NCBI RefSeq assembly: GCF_003627755.1
Contig: NZ_CP032694.1
Location: 2,781,501 to 2,845,500, forward strand
Reading direction: 5' to 3'
Length of the DNA: 64,000 nt
Source of the DNA: Rhizobium jaguaris
GTDB taxonomy: Bacteria > Pseudomonadota > Alphaproteobacteria > Rhizobiales > Rhizobiaceae
Both the position numbers and the translations under genes were made by a program. This document shows positions 49,403-58,983 of the stretch, piece after piece; position 1 is the first letter of the stretch; the number at the start of each line of letters is the position of its first letter. The notes under the pieces were generated by a model. It saw only the letters and a list, made by a program, of their open reading frames with translations, did no database searches and was not told where the DNA came from.

Positions 49403-49663
49403 TTATTTGCCTTCGGAGGAAAGACGCGCTTCCAACGCTTCGATTCTGGCGCGCAGCGCATCGTTTTCATCCCGTGCCTTGATCGCCATTTCGCGAACGG
49501 CTTCGAACTCCTCACGCTTGACGATATCGAGATTGTTTAGCCAGCGCTCGGCCTGGGCATTGAACGCTGTTTCGATCTCCCGGCGCACGCCCTGGGCGGC
49601 ACCGGCGGCATCGGTCATCAACTTGGCGAATTCGTCCAAGATACGGTTCGGTCCAGTGCTCAT
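49403..49663 (-). CDS. UbiK-type accessory factor (BMFP family)
   Basis: An 86-residue protein. The N-terminal NRILDEFAKLMTDAAGAAQGVRREIETAFNAQAERWLNNLDIVKREEFEAVREMA amphipathic part and the C-terminal coiled coil (DENDALRARIEALEARL) fit the BMFP/UbiK family, which forms trimers and helps ubiquinone synthesis in the membrane. The role in this organism is inferred. GGAGACCACT precedes the ATG. Confidence 0.88.
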   Translation of the reverse strand: MSTGPNRILDEFAKLMTDAAGAAQGVRREIETAFNAQAERWLNNLDIVKREEFEAVREMAIKARDENDALRARIEALEARLSSEGK

Positions 49664-49863
49664 AGTGGTCTCCTTGCGGCCGTCGGCCCCGAAAAATGGA
49701 CGGCATCATATAGGGGTCAGATAGGTCTGAGGTAAGATTTCCTAGGGTCCGATGCAAGCAAATTGAGATAGCGCGGGACAACCCGGCCCAAGACAAGAGA
49801 CACACGAATAATCGACTTGACCGTTTCAATACCGAACGCCATGTTCCGCCCACACTGGATTTA

Positions 49864-49911
49864 GCATGCTCTTATCCAAAAACTGCCGATAGTTTTTGGG
49901 AATCATGCTCT
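49864..49911. repeat. Mosaic hairpin repeat just before lgt
   Basis: GCATGCTC / the matching CATGCTC at the far end and an inner pair CCAAAAACT / AGTTTTTGG make a strong hairpin. It ends 17 bases before the lgt start codon. It is of the same general kind as the elements at 50833, 56033 and 56087. Confidence 0.65.
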
Positions 49912-49927
49912 AACGGACCCGATAATC

Positions 49928-50815
49928 TTGCTGACATCCGCCAATCTCGCCGCCATTCTGCCGTTTCCCGATATCGATCCGATCGCCTTTTCGCTCGGTC
50001 CGCTGTCCATCCATTGGTATGGCCTCGCCTATGTCGCGGGCATCCTGCTCGGCTGGTTCTATGCAAGACGGCTGGTCGACAATGGCAAGCTTTGGCTCAA
50101 CGACGCCGCGCCGATGACGCGTGCGCATCTGGACGATTTTATTCTTTGGGTCGCCTTCGGCATCGTGCTCGGCGGGCGCATCGGCTATATCCTGTTTTAC
50201 GATCTCGATCCGGTGCTCGCCAATCCGATCCGCGCCATTCAGGTCTGGAATGGCGGCATGTCCTTCCACGGTGGATTAATCGGCACGACCATCGCCATGA
50301 TTTTGTTCGCCAATCGCAACAAGATCCCGATGTGGAGCCTGTTCGATATTGTCGCCGCCGTTGCCCCCATCGGCCTTTTCTTCGGCCGCATCGCCAATTT
50401 CATCAATGGCGAGCTCTGGGGCCGGACCACTGACGTGCCCTGGGCGATGGTTTTCTGCAGCCCGCACGTCATCGCCGCTCACGAGGGCGTCTGCCCTGCC
50501 GGGCTTGATCCGCGCCATCCGAGCCAACTCTACGAAGCCGGCATCGAGGGCATCGTGCTCTTCCTCGTCCTCTTCGTCCTCACCCGCTGGGCGTTGGCGC
50601 TGAAGAAACCCGGCACCGTCAGCGGCGTCTTCGTCATCGGCTATGCCTTCTCGCGCATTTTCGTCGAGTTCTTCCGCCAGCCGGATGAGCAACTGGGCTA
50701 TCTCCTCGGCACGAATTGGCTGACCATGGGCATGGTGCTTTCCTTGCCGATGGTGGCCATCGGCCTGTGGGCCATCATCCGCGCACGCCACGTTGCAGCC
50801 AGACAGACGGCTTGA
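49928..50815 (+). CDS. lgt: Prolipoprotein diacylglyceryl transferase
   Basis: A 295-residue inner-membrane enzyme that moves diacylglycerol from phosphatidylglycerol to the lipobox cysteine. Seven hydrophobic segments are visible. Key motifs are IHWYGLAYVAGIL, IRAIQVWNGGMSFHGGLIG (the HGGL motif), and GRIANFINGELWGR (the Lgt signature) followed by RHPSQLYEA. The start is TTG 49928, since no ATG gives the conserved N-terminus. It starts the lgt-midA-pgeF-M24 block. Confidence 0.95.
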   Translation: MLTSANLAAILPFPDIDPIAFSLGPLSIHWYGLAYVAGILLGWFYARRLVDNGKLWLNDAAPMTRAHLDDFILWVAFGIVLGGRIGYILFYDLDPVLANPIRAIQVWNGGMSFHGGLIGTTIAMILFANRNKIPMWSLFDIVAAVAPIGLFFGRIANFINGELWGRTTDVPWAMVFCSPHVIAAHEGVCPAGLDPRHPSQLYEAGIEGIVLFLVLFVLTRWALALKKPGTVSGVFVIGYAFSRIFVEFFRQPDEQLGYLLGTNWLTMGMVLSLPMVAIGLWAIIRARHVAARQTA

Positions 50816-50832
50816 ACTCTGGGTTTAATGTC

Positions 50833-50876
50833 GCATGATCTTTCCGAAAGCCGCCTCACATTTTTCGGGACCATGC
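50833..50876. repeat. Mosaic hairpin repeat just before midA
   Basis: GCATGATCTTTCCGAAA pairs imperfectly with TTTTCGGGACCATGC. It lies between the lgt stop (50815) and the midA start (50894), with only 17 bases to the start codon. It is the second unit of this kind placed directly in a gene leader here. Confidence 0.65.
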
Positions 50877-50893
50877 TTTAGCGAGACCAAACG

Positions 50894-51991
50894 ATGACGA
50901 CCGCGCTCGGGGAAAAAATCAAGGCCATCATCCGTGCCAACGGACCGGTCAGCATCACCGACTATTTCTCGCTCTGCCTCGCCGACCCGCAGCACGGCTA
51001 CTACAAGACGCGCGAACCCTTCGGCCGTCTCGGCGACTTCGTCACGGCACCCGAGGTCAGCCAGCTCTTCGGCGAGATGATCGGCGTCTTCATGGTGCAT
51101 GCCTGGCAACGCCACGGCACGCCCCCCGATGTTCGTCTCGTCGAAATCGGCCCTGGCCGTGGTACGATGATGGCGGACATGCTGCGCGTCATCGCCAAGC
51201 TGGCGCCGCCGCTCTATGACGCGATGAGCATGCATCTGGTCGAAACCAGCGAGCGGCTGCAGGGTTTTCAACGCCAGACGCTGGACGTCCATGGCGACAA
51301 GATTTCCTGGCATTCGGACTTCGATGACGTGCCGGCGGGTTTTACTTTGCTTGCCGCCAACGAACTGTTCGACGCTATTCCCATCCGCCAGTTCGTCCGC
51401 ACCGCCAATGGTTTTCGTGAGCGCACTGTCGGGCTTGACGTCAATGACGAGCTGACCTTCACTGCAGGCGTCGCGAGCCTCGATCCCGAGCTTCTCCCAG
51501 AGGGGCCGCTTCCGCCTGTCGGCACGATCTTCGAGATCGCCCCGGCCCGCCAGGCGGTGATGACAACGATCTGCGACCGGCTTGCCGCCCACGGCGGCAC
51601 GGCACTCGTTATCGACTACGGCCATATGGCGACGGGCTTCGGCGATACACTGCAGGCGGTGCGCATGCATGAATACGACCCGCCACTCGATCATCCCGGC
51701 GAAGCGGACCTCACCAGCCACGTCGATTTCCAACATCTGGCCGAAACCGCTCTCGCATCCGGCCTGCATATCAACGGATGCTGCCATCAGGGCGATTTCC
51801 TCATCGGGCTCGGACTCTTGGAGCGGGCTGCGGCTCTTGGCCGCGACCACGACGCCGCCATGCAAGAGGGCATTCGCGCCGCCGCCGAACGCCTCGCTGG
51901 CGCCGGCGAAGGCAAGATGGGAGAGCTATTCAAGGTGTTGGCGGTCTCCAGCCCGGCGATCGATCTTTTGCCCTTTCGGCAAGTACGCTGA
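50894..51991 (+). CDS. MidA/NDUFAF7-like SAM-dependent protein arginine methyltransferase
   Basis: A 365-residue member of the family of mitochondrial NDUFAF7, which dimethylates an arginine of complex I during assembly. Evidence is the N-terminal ITDYFSLCLADPQHGYYKTREPFGRLGDFVTAPEVSQLFGEMIGVF, the SAM-binding VRLVEIGPGRGTMMADMLR, and FTLLAANELFDAIPIRQFV. By inference, in this bacterium it would modify a subunit of the Nuo complex. Located between lgt and pgeF. Confidence 0.92.
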   Translation: MTTALGEKIKAIIRANGPVSITDYFSLCLADPQHGYYKTREPFGRLGDFVTAPEVSQLFGEMIGVFMVHAWQRHGTPPDVRLVEIGPGRGTMMADMLRVIAKLAPPLYDAMSMHLVETSERLQGFQRQTLDVHGDKISWHSDFDDVPAGFTLLAANELFDAIPIRQFVRTANGFRERTVGLDVNDELTFTAGVASLDPELLPEGPLPPVGTIFEIAPARQAVMTTICDRLAAHGGTALVIDYGHMATGFGDTLQAVRMHEYDPPLDHPGEADLTSHVDFQHLAETALASGLHINGCCHQGDFLIGLGLLERAAALGRDHDAAMQEGIRAAAERLAGAGEGKMGELFKVLAVSSPAIDLLPFRQVR

Positions 51992-52118
51992 ACAACAGTG
52001 TTGATCTCCGCGGATTGACAGAGCGCGCATGCCTGGGCCAACATCGCGCTCAAAATCGAACCGCTTCGCCACAGAAGCGTTATTTCCATTACGAAAGAAC
52101 ACATCAAGGGACGCAGCA

Positions 52119-52901
52119 TTGCCGACTCCGATCGAAAGCACGCTGCTGAGCGCCTTCAAGAGTGCCGGCATCCGCCACGGTTATTTTACCCGTGACGGCG
52201 GTGTTTCAGAGGGCCTTTATCGCGGATTGAACGTCGGTCTCGGTTCCGGCGACAATCGGGAACACGTCCTGGAAAACCGCCGCCGTGTCGCCGGCTGGTT
52301 CGGCCTGCCGGTGGAACGGCTCGCGACAGTGCATCAGGTCCATTCGCCCGACGTGATAGCCGTCGATGCGGACTATGACGGCACCCGCCCGCAAGCCGAC
52401 GCCATGGTGACGGCGACGCCCGGGATAGCGCTTGGCGTGCTTGCCGCTGACTGTGGCCCGATCCTTTTCGCCGATCCTGACAACCGGGTGATAGGTGCCG
52501 CCCATGCCGGCTGGAAGGGCGCGCTGACCGGCGTCCTGGAAAACACAATCGATGCCATGATCACGCTCGGTGCGGGGCGGGAGAGGATTATCGCCTGCCT
52601 CGGCCCCTCGATCAGCCAGGCGAGCTATGAGGTCGGCCCTGAATTCGTCGACCGCTTCGTCGCCCAAGACCCTGACTACGCCAAGTACTTCATCCCGGCC
52701 AAGCGGACCGGCCACGCGATGTTCGACCTGCCTGGCCTGACCATAGACCGCTTGCGCAAGGCCGGCGTAACCGCCGAAAACCTTGATCTCTGCACCTATC
52801 CCGATCCCGACCGCTTCTTCTCCTATCGCCGCACCACGCACGCGAAGGAGCCGGATTACGGCCGGCAGATTTCCGCCATTGCCATCGAGGAGACGTTCTA
52901 A
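52119..52901 (+). CDS. pgeF: Purine nucleosidase/polyphenol-oxidase-type protein PgeF (YfiH)
   Basis: A 260-residue protein of the YfiH/LACC1 family, with a role in correcting peptidoglycan precursors and purine nucleoside metabolism in other bacteria. The metal/active-site residues are in TVHQVHSPDV (His), VLAADCGPILF (Cys) and IGAAHAGWKGAL (His), with the final FFSYRRTTHAKEPDYGRQISAI. The start is best set at TTG 52119 with AAGGG before it; ATG 52029 would add 30 non-conserved residues. The gene ends one base before the following ATG. Confidence 0.9.
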   Translation: MPTPIESTLLSAFKSAGIRHGYFTRDGGVSEGLYRGLNVGLGSGDNREHVLENRRRVAGWFGLPVERLATVHQVHSPDVIAVDADYDGTRPQADAMVTATPGIALGVLAADCGPILFADPDNRVIGAAHAGWKGALTGVLENTIDAMITLGAGRERIIACLGPSISQASYEVGPEFVDRFVAQDPDYAKYFIPAKRTGHAMFDLPGLTIDRLRKAGVTAENLDLCTYPDPDRFFSYRRTTHAKEPDYGRQISAIAIEETF

Positions 52902-52902
52902 A

Positions 52903-54054
52903 ATGGCCCTGCATTTCGAACGCAGCGAATTCAACGCCCGCCTGGCCCGCCTTCTCGCGAAAATGCAGGAGGAGAAGCTCGACGCCATGCTGCTCTTCGC
53001 CCAAGAGAGCATGTTCTGGCTGACCGGCTACGACACCTTCGGCTACTGCTTCTTCCAGACGCTGGTGGTCAAGGCTGACGGCACGATGGTGCTGCTCACC
53101 CGCTCGGCCGATCTTCGTCAGGCGCAGCTCACATCGGTCATCTCCGACATCCGCATCTGGGTCGACCGCCTCAACGCCGATCCGACGCTCGATCTCAAAG
53201 AATTGCTGGTGGAGCTCGATCTCCTCGGCGCCCGCATCGGCGTCGAATACGATACCCACGGCATGACTGGCCGCGTCGCGCGCTTGCTCGACAATCAGAT
53301 AGCCACCTTCGGCCAGATCATCGACGCCTCCTACGTCGTCAGCCGTCTGCGCCTCGTCAAAAGCCCGGCCGAAATCGCCTATGTCGAGCGCGCCGCTGTT
53401 CTCGCCGACGATGCACTGGACGCCGCGCTTGCTTTGATCAAGCCCGGTGCCGACGAAGCCGATATCCTTGCCGCCATGCAGGGCGCGATCTTTTCCGGCG
53501 GTGGCGATTATCCCGCCAATGAATTCATCATCGGCTCCGGCGCGGAGGCCCTGCTCTGCCGATATAAAGCCGGCCGCCGCAAGCTGGATGCAAACGACCA
53601 GCTGACCCTCGAATGGGCCGGCGCCTATGTCCATTACCATGCCGCCATGATGCGCACGATCGTCATCGGCGATCCGACGCACCGCCAGCGCGAACTCTAC
53701 AACGCTTGCCTCGAAACCATCGAGGCGATCGAAACCGTGCTGAAGCCCGGCCACACCTTCGGCGACGTCTTCGATATGCATGCCAAGATCATGGACGAGC
53801 GTGGCCTTGCGCGCCACCGGCTGAACGCCTGCGGCTATTCGCTCGGTGCCCGCTTCTCTCCCTCCTGGATGGAGCATCAGATGTTCCATGTCGGCAACGC
53901 GCAGGAGATCGAAGAGAACATGTCGCTCTTCGTGCACATGATCATCATGGACTCCGATACCGGCACCGCGATGACGCTCGGCCAGACCTACCTGACGACG
54001 TCTCAAGCACCGAAAGCTTTGTCGCGCCATCGGCTCGAATTTCTTAACCGTTAG
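52903..54054 (+). CDS. M24 (pita-bread) family protein without metal ligands
   Basis: A 383-residue protein with the creatinase N-terminal domain (residues 1-150, LLFAQESMFWLTGYDTFGYCFFQTLVV) and the M24 fold after it. The five metal ligands of aminopeptidase P are all replaced: the two Asp positions read E and A in LTLEWAGAYVHYHAAMMRTI, His is Tyr in GYSLGARF, and the two Glu positions are H in MSLFVHMII and G in AMTLGQTYL. The pattern YHxxMxRT and GYSLGARFSPSWMEH resembles creatinase and ectoine hydrolase DoeA, which need no metal. Name it a peptidase only with caution. Confidence 0.85.
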   Translation: MALHFERSEFNARLARLLAKMQEEKLDAMLLFAQESMFWLTGYDTFGYCFFQTLVVKADGTMVLLTRSADLRQAQLTSVISDIRIWVDRLNADPTLDLKELLVELDLLGARIGVEYDTHGMTGRVARLLDNQIATFGQIIDASYVVSRLRLVKSPAEIAYVERAAVLADDALDAALALIKPGADEADILAAMQGAIFSGGGDYPANEFIIGSGAEALLCRYKAGRRKLDANDQLTLEWAGAYVHYHAAMMRTIVIGDPTHRQRELYNACLETIEAIETVLKPGHTFGDVFDMHAKIMDERGLARHRLNACGYSLGARFSPSWMEHQMFHVGNAQEIEENMSLFVHMIIMDSDTGTAMTLGQTYLTTSQAPKALSRHRLEFLNR

Positions 54055-54109
54055 CAGCGTAAAATAGCGATCCTGAACGGGAAGACCGTCGAAGGAAAGG
54101 ATCGCGCAA

Positions 54110-54991
54110 ATGGGACTGGTCAGGACAACGTTGATTTCCGTTGGCTGCTGCTTTGCGCTCGCCGCCTGCAACACGACAGACGCCCTGACACCCCCCGAAA
54201 GCATCGGCGATGCCGGCTCCAGCCCCGTCACGCAGCGCGATGTCGAGCGCATGGCCGCCGCGCCGCAACGCCAACAGAATTATGAAACCGCGCAGGACAG
54301 CTACAGCTACCAGCGGCAAAGTTATCAACAGCAGGGTTACCAGCCGCAGAGCTATGGCGGCGGCGGCTCGCTCGACGATCAGGCGGCCGCGCTGAGAAGC
54401 AGCGGTCGCAACCCCTACGCCTCCCGCCCGCTCGACGGTTCCAGGACTGCCTCCATTCCGTCGCAGGGTGCGCAAACCTCGGACGCTGACGAACAGCGCG
54501 AGGCCGACCGTCGCCTGGCAGACGATCCGCAGGCGCAACAGCAACAAGCGACCCAGGACCAGCAGAGCGATCAGCAGCAGCCGGAACAGCAGCAAGCCTC
54601 CCTTCCCCCTCCCGCTGCGGCGGATAGAAATAGCGTCCGATTCCTGCCGATCATCGGCGCGCCGGTTCAAGCCGTTACACCGCTGTCGCGTCAGCTCGGC
54701 GCCGAGGCCCGCGCGCTCGGCCTGACGATCAAGAGCTCCAGCGATTCCAGCGCCGGCTATATCCTGAAGGGTTATCTCTCCGCCTTCGAGGACGGACCGC
54801 AGATTTCCGTCACCTATGTGTGGGACGTTCTCGACAATAGCGGTGCCCGCCTGCACCGAATCCAGGGATCGGAAAGCGCGCCGCTGAAGCGCGGCGATCC
54901 ATGGGCAGCCATCCCGCCCTCCGTCATGCAAAAAATCGCCACTGAAACCATGTCGGAATTCAATTCCTGGCGCGACTCTCGCCGTGGATAG
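54110..54991 (+). CDS. Glutamine-rich lipoprotein
   Basis: A 293-residue secreted lipoprotein. The signal peptide MGLVRTTLISVGCCFALAAC ends in a lipobox (LAAC, lipidated C20). Residues 50-170 are low-complexity, rich in Gln, Ser and Asp. The C-terminal domain (FLPIIGAPVQAVTPLSRQLGAEARALGLTIKSSSDSSAGYILKGYLSAFEDGPQISVTYVWDV) is ordered and looks like a conserved rhizobial lipoprotein domain of unknown function. It sits between the M24 gene and prs. Confidence 0.8.
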   Translation: MGLVRTTLISVGCCFALAACNTTDALTPPESIGDAGSSPVTQRDVERMAAAPQRQQNYETAQDSYSYQRQSYQQQGYQPQSYGGGGSLDDQAAALRSSGRNPYASRPLDGSRTASIPSQGAQTSDADEQREADRRLADDPQAQQQQATQDQQSDQQQPEQQQASLPPPAAADRNSVRFLPIIGAPVQAVTPLSRQLGAEARALGLTIKSSSDSSAGYILKGYLSAFEDGPQISVTYVWDVLDNSGARLHRIQGSESAPLKRGDPWAAIPPSVMQKIATETMSEFNSWRDSRRG

Positions 54992-55096
54992 CCACAAGCT
55001 TTTCAGAAATATGAAAGCTATCGCACTCTAGCCCCTTGCATTCGAGAGCAAGGCGGTTAAAAGCGCGGCTATCAGGTTGGTAACAGGCGGGCCACA

Positions 55097-56029
55097 ATGA
55101 AGGTTTTCGCAGGCAATTCGAACCGGCATCTTGCCGAAGCGATCTGCAATTATCTCAACGTTCCCTTAGGCAAGGCCAGTGTCCGGCGTTTCGCGGACCA
55201 GGAAATCTTCGTTGAAATCCAAGAAAACGTGCGCGGCGAGGATGTGTTTGTCGTCCAGCCGACGTCGTTTCCGACCAATGATCATCTGATGGAATTGCTG
55301 ATCATGATCGATGCGATGCGGCGCTCTTCGGCGCGGCGCATCACGGCAGTCCTTCCCTATTTCGGCTATGCCCGCCAGGATCGCCGCGCCTCCGGGCGCA
55401 CGCCGATCTCGGCAAAGCTCGTGGCCAACCTCATCACCGAGTCAGGCGCCGACCGCGTGCTGACGCTTGATCTTCATGCCGGTCAGATTCAGGGCTTCTT
55501 TGATATCCCCACCGACAATCTCTACGCACTGCCGATCCTGACGCGCGATATCAAGGCGAATTACGATATCGACAACGTGATGGTCGTCTCCCCGGACGTC
55601 GGCGGTGTCGTGCGTGCCCGTGCGCTCGCCAAACGCCTCGACTGTCTGCTGGCGATCGTGGACAAACGCCGTGATCGTCCGGGCGAGTCCGAAGTGATGA
55701 ACATCATCGGCGAAGTGGCCGGCAAAGATTGCATCCTGATCGACGATATCGTCGATTCCGGCGGCACGCTCTGCAATGCGGCCGATGCCCTGCTCGCGCG
55801 AGGCGCGGCAAGCGTCACCGCGTACATCACCCACGGCGTTCTCTCCGGCGGCGCCGTTACCCGCGTCGCCAATTCCCAGCTCAAGGAACTGGTGATCACC
55901 GATTCCATCCAGCCGACCACGGCTGTGCAATCGGCGCACAATATCCGTGTCATCAGCACTGCCAGCCTGATCGGCGAAGCCATCAACCGCACCAGTCAGG
56001 AAGAATCGGTATCGAGCCTGTTCGACTGA
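55097..56029 (+). CDS. prs: Ribose-phosphate pyrophosphokinase
   Basis: A 310-residue enzyme that makes PRPP from ribose 5-phosphate and ATP for purines, pyrimidines, histidine and tryptophan. The family motifs [61 protein letters not shown] (ATP loop) and [23 protein letters not shown] (PRPP loop) are intact. A monocistronic transcript is likely, ended by the mosaic hairpins that follow. Confidence 0.97.
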   Translation: MKVFAGNSNRHLAEAICNYLNVPLGKASVRRFADQEIFVEIQENVRGEDVFVVQPTSFPTNDHLMELLIMIDAMRRSSARRITAVLPYFGYARQDRRASGRTPISAKLVANLITESGADRVLTLDLHAGQIQGFFDIPTDNLYALPILTRDIKANYDIDNVMVVSPDVGGVVRARALAKRLDCLLAIVDKRRDRPGESEVMNIIGEVAGKDCILIDDIVDSGGTLCNAADALLARGAASVTAYITHGVLSGGAVTRVANSQLKELVITDSIQPTTAVQSAHNIRVISTASLIGEAINRTSQEESVSSLFD

Positions 56030-56032
56030 GGG

Positions 56033-56076
56033 CTAGAGCCCCGTGCGTTCATTTGAACGCACAAAGGTCGCTCTAG
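56033..56076. repeat. Mosaic repeat hairpin 1 after prs
   Basis: Nested perfect stems: CTAGAGC (56033-56039) with GCTCTAG (56070-56076), and GTGCGTTC with GAACGCAC inside it (loop ATTT). It starts 3 bases after the prs stop and probably ends or stabilises its mRNA. Confidence 0.7.
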
Positions 56077-56086
56077 TTTTGTGAAT

Positions 56087-56140
56087 CTAGAGCATCTTAT
56101 CCGCTTTCAGGTGGTTCCAGCTGAAAGCAGGATGCTCTAG
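56087..56140. repeat. Mosaic repeat hairpin 2 after prs
   Basis: CTAGAGCATC (56087-56096) pairs with GATGCTCTAG (56131-56140); an inner stem CTTTCAG / CTGAAAG is present. It is a second tandem unit with the same CTAGAGC end as the first. Confidence 0.7.
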
Positions 56141-56150
56141 CCGGCTCCTC

Positions 56151-57386
56151 TCACGCAGGTTTCGCGTCGACCGGATGGCTTTGTCTCCAGGCAAGCAGTC
56201 CTATTCCGATGAGCCCGCTGACAAAGACGGCCGCACCAGCGCCCATAATCGATGGGCCGATGCCAAACCAAGCAAACAGGCTGGGCGACATCAGATAGGC
56301 CAGGAAAAGACCAAGGAAGATCGCACACATCAGCAACCGGTAGATCTGCGCCAGACGATGGGGTTCGCTGCGCGTCTGCATCAGATGCAGCATCGCAAGG
56401 TTCTCGAAGGGACCGTTGATTGCGGCGAGGCACGCGATGGTCATCAACCATAGGCGATCGTGCACCAGCGGCAGCAGGAAGACACCAGCGCCGAAAATCA
56501 GTTTTGCCGCGATGATCCAAACGACTGGTCTGCGCGGCTTCATGTTGCTGAGGATGAGGTTAGCCGTCACGTTGCCGACGCCATAGGCCGTCATCATCAG
56601 GCTGTAATCCGTCAATGGATCGGCACTGGTTTCGCGCAAGTGCAGGATCATCCCGAGCAAAATGCCCATCGCCCAAGCGATATTTCCCATCAGGTTCGTG
56701 AACAGACCATAGAGTATGGCGGCATGGCCGCGCGCCATTCGCCATCCACCCAGCACACCGTCGACCACCGCTGCCATCCCGGAGAATTCACGCCGGCGCC
56801 GCGCGGACGGGAACCTACCGATAGCTAACCAGACGGCCAGGGCGGAAAGCAGGAATGTCGCCGCCGTCACGGTGAAAAATTGCGATTTCGGCAGAAAACC
56901 GTTCACCAGCGCAATCATGCTCGGTCCGAGGATGCGAGCCATGCGCCTCGTCGCGTCGAACAATCCGTTGGTTGCGTGACGAAGATCGGGATCGACGGCA
57001 ATTGTGGGGAGCGTAGCCTGCAAAGACGGATCGAAGGCAGCCGTGAGCAAAGCGATGCATCCGGCAAGCATCATCAATAGCGGCAGGCTCATAAGATGCA
57101 TGAGGCCGGCGACGGACAGGATCAGCAGGAGAAGAGCGCGCAGGACGTCGACTGAGATCATCGTTGTGCTGTGTCGCCAGCGATCCGTCAGAATTCCACC
57201 GAACAGGCTGCCGAAGAGAAGTGCGCCCGACTGCAATGCGGAAACGTAACCCGCGCTGCTGCCGATGAAATCCGCCGCAATCCAGACGACGGCGACCATG
57301 TAGAACTCAGATCCGGTCGCCGCCAGCACCTGCCCGGCCCACAGGAGCGAAATCGACCGCTGGGCCAGCGGCTTTAAGACAAACAT
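56151..57386 (-). CDS. MFS exporter
   Basis: A 411-residue membrane protein with 12 hydrophobic segments, of the EntS/MFS_3-like type (SISLLWAGQVLAATGSEFYMVAVVWIAADFIGSSAGYVSALQSGALLFGSLFGGILTDRWRH has the motif A DRWR). It exports an unknown small molecule. It is 25 bp after and transcribed with the two exported paralogues only if the transcript runs on; no terminator is visible between 57386 and 57412. Confidence 0.9.
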   Translation of the reverse strand: MFVLKPLAQRSISLLWAGQVLAATGSEFYMVAVVWIAADFIGSSAGYVSALQSGALLFGSLFGGILTDRWRHSTTMISVDVLRALLLLILSVAGLMHLMSLPLLMMLAGCIALLTAAFDPSLQATLPTIAVDPDLRHATNGLFDATRRMARILGPSMIALVNGFLPKSQFFTVTAATFLLSALAVWLAIGRFPSARRRREFSGMAAVVDGVLGGWRMARGHAAILYGLFTNLMGNIAWAMGILLGMILHLRETSADPLTDYSLMMTAYGVGNVTANLILSNMKPRRPVVWIIAAKLIFGAGVFLLPLVHDRLWLMTIACLAAINGPFENLAMLHLMQTRSEPHRLAQIYRLLMCAIFLGLFLAYLMSPSLFAWFGIGPSIMGAGAAVFVSGLIGIGLLAWRQSHPVDAKPA

Positions 57387-57411
57387 GTTGGCATTCTGAA
57401 ATTCGGTCGAC

Positions 57412-58866
57412 TTATTTGATGGCTTGTCCGTTGATCGTCACGGAGTTGTCGTCAGCGATGCTGACGTCCCAACGCGAGCGCCCGTCCGGATCGGTCTTGG
57501 CGAATCCCTTGGCCATCATCAGGCCGAAGGACAATTGATTGAGATCCTGTTCCGTCTTTGCAGCGTCTTGAACGGCCGCGATAGTCTTGTCGAGATCGCG
57601 GGCAAGCACCGTCATCTTCATGGATACACGGTCCGTTTCGTTCAACCAGCCACGCATGCTGCCGGAGGCTTCGATGTCGTAAAGGCCCGAAATCGCGCTG
57701 ATTTTCGGAAAATTGATCGTCATCGTTCCGTCCGGGAACATCGCTTGCTGCACCTTGTCATCCATGGCTGCCGTGCCCGCGGGATTGTTGAAGTCGGCCT
57801 GCTGCAGAACATCCATCAGGGCGGTAAAATTCAGATTCGGGACCTGCATCTGCAATTCGGCGGCATCGGGAATGAAGGCGACATAATCTTGAGGTACCAG
57901 GCCGGAAGCGAGAGTCAGCTTTTCAGCGCTCATGCCAAAATCCGCATTCATCGCATTGGCCGGCCCGGCGACCTTGAACGAGTAGCCCATCTGCTGCAGC
58001 CCGCCGTTGCCGAGCGGGGTCGTTACGGAAATATCCCTGGCGGAAACAGACTCGTCGAGTGAACCGGCAAGCGGCATCGCGTTTCGCAGCAATGCCTTGA
58101 GCGCCGCGGTCTCGCTGTCGGAGAGGGTCTTCGTATCTTTATGGTCGGAGATAAAGCGCAGAATTTCATTCAGCGCCTTCAACGGCAGCTTAGTCGCGTT
58201 GGCCTTGAAATCGATCGTCCCGATCTTGAGCTCGCCAAGCGGCTCAGTATCGGAGGAAATCTTGTCATAGAAAGATTGCAGGCCACCGCCCATCTGCATG
58301 TCGAGCCTGTCCGGGTCGCCGTTGCTGGACGAGGAAAGCGTATAGCCGACACCATCGATCGTGATGTCGTTCTTTTGCACACCATTATCGGTGGTCTTGG
58401 TCGCGACAATGATGCCGCTGCCCTTCACGTCCATCGAGCGAACATAGTGAAGTGCGGGGTCGAAGACGCCCGCGAAACTGGAGGATGCCAGCGCATAGCG
58501 GAACTCGGCATCCGGACCACTGCCGGGCTTCGAACGCGCCGTTACGTCGATCGCATTGTTGCCCTCGATATTCCAGAGGCCGTTATCCTGCGGCGTCGCA
58601 AGAGCCATTAGTGGCTTGAGCCCGGTAATGTCGAAACCGGTGACGTTCAGCTTGTCGAAGAGTTTCTGCAGGTCATAGGTGACCTCGTAGTGACCGTTCG
58701 CCGGCGTCACTGCAACAAACCCGCTCTTGACGAGATCGTCGGGCAGGAAATGCGTCAGATTGCCGAGCAGGTCCTTGGCCCCCTGTTCGTTGACGTCGGC
58801 CGCCTGCGAGGCGCCAGCCAGACCGACGGCGAAAACCGCCGCAGCGGTAACTGCCTTGAAACGCAT
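57412..58866 (-). CDS. Exported protein A of a paralogous pair (unknown function)
   Basis: A 484-residue periplasmic or outer-membrane-associated protein with a signal peptide (residues 1-23, FKAVTAAAVFAVGLAGASQA). It is rich in beta-strand-like alternation and has no transmembrane helix. It shares ADVNEQGAKDLLGNLTHFLPDDLVKSGFVAVTPANGHYEVTYDLQKLFDKLN with the next gene, and both end in a similar SRWDVSIADDNSVTINGQAIK. I do not recognise a named family with confidence. Confidence 0.8.
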   Translation of the reverse strand: MRFKAVTAAAVFAVGLAGASQAADVNEQGAKDLLGNLTHFLPDDLVKSGFVAVTPANGHYEVTYDLQKLFDKLNVTGFDITGLKPLMALATPQDNGLWNIEGNNAIDVTARSKPGSGPDAEFRYALASSSFAGVFDPALHYVRSMDVKGSGIIVATKTTDNGVQKNDITIDGVGYTLSSSSNGDPDRLDMQMGGGLQSFYDKISSDTEPLGELKIGTIDFKANATKLPLKALNEILRFISDHKDTKTLSDSETAALKALLRNAMPLAGSLDESVSARDISVTTPLGNGGLQQMGYSFKVAGPANAMNADFGMSAEKLTLASGLVPQDYVAFIPDAAELQMQVPNLNFTALMDVLQQADFNNPAGTAAMDDKVQQAMFPDGTMTINFPKISAISGLYDIEASGSMRGWLNETDRVSMKMTVLARDLDKTIAAVQDAAKTEQDLNQLSFGLMMAKGFAKTDPDGRSRWDVSIADDNSVTINGQAIK

Positions 58867-58983
58867 AATTCACTCCCCCAATGATGCTAGGAAAAACAAT
58901 TTGAAAGCGGGAAAACCCTAAACGAGATTCTCAATTGAATGATGACGCCGCAATGCGCACCGGCTGCAAGCCCGGACGAAGCA

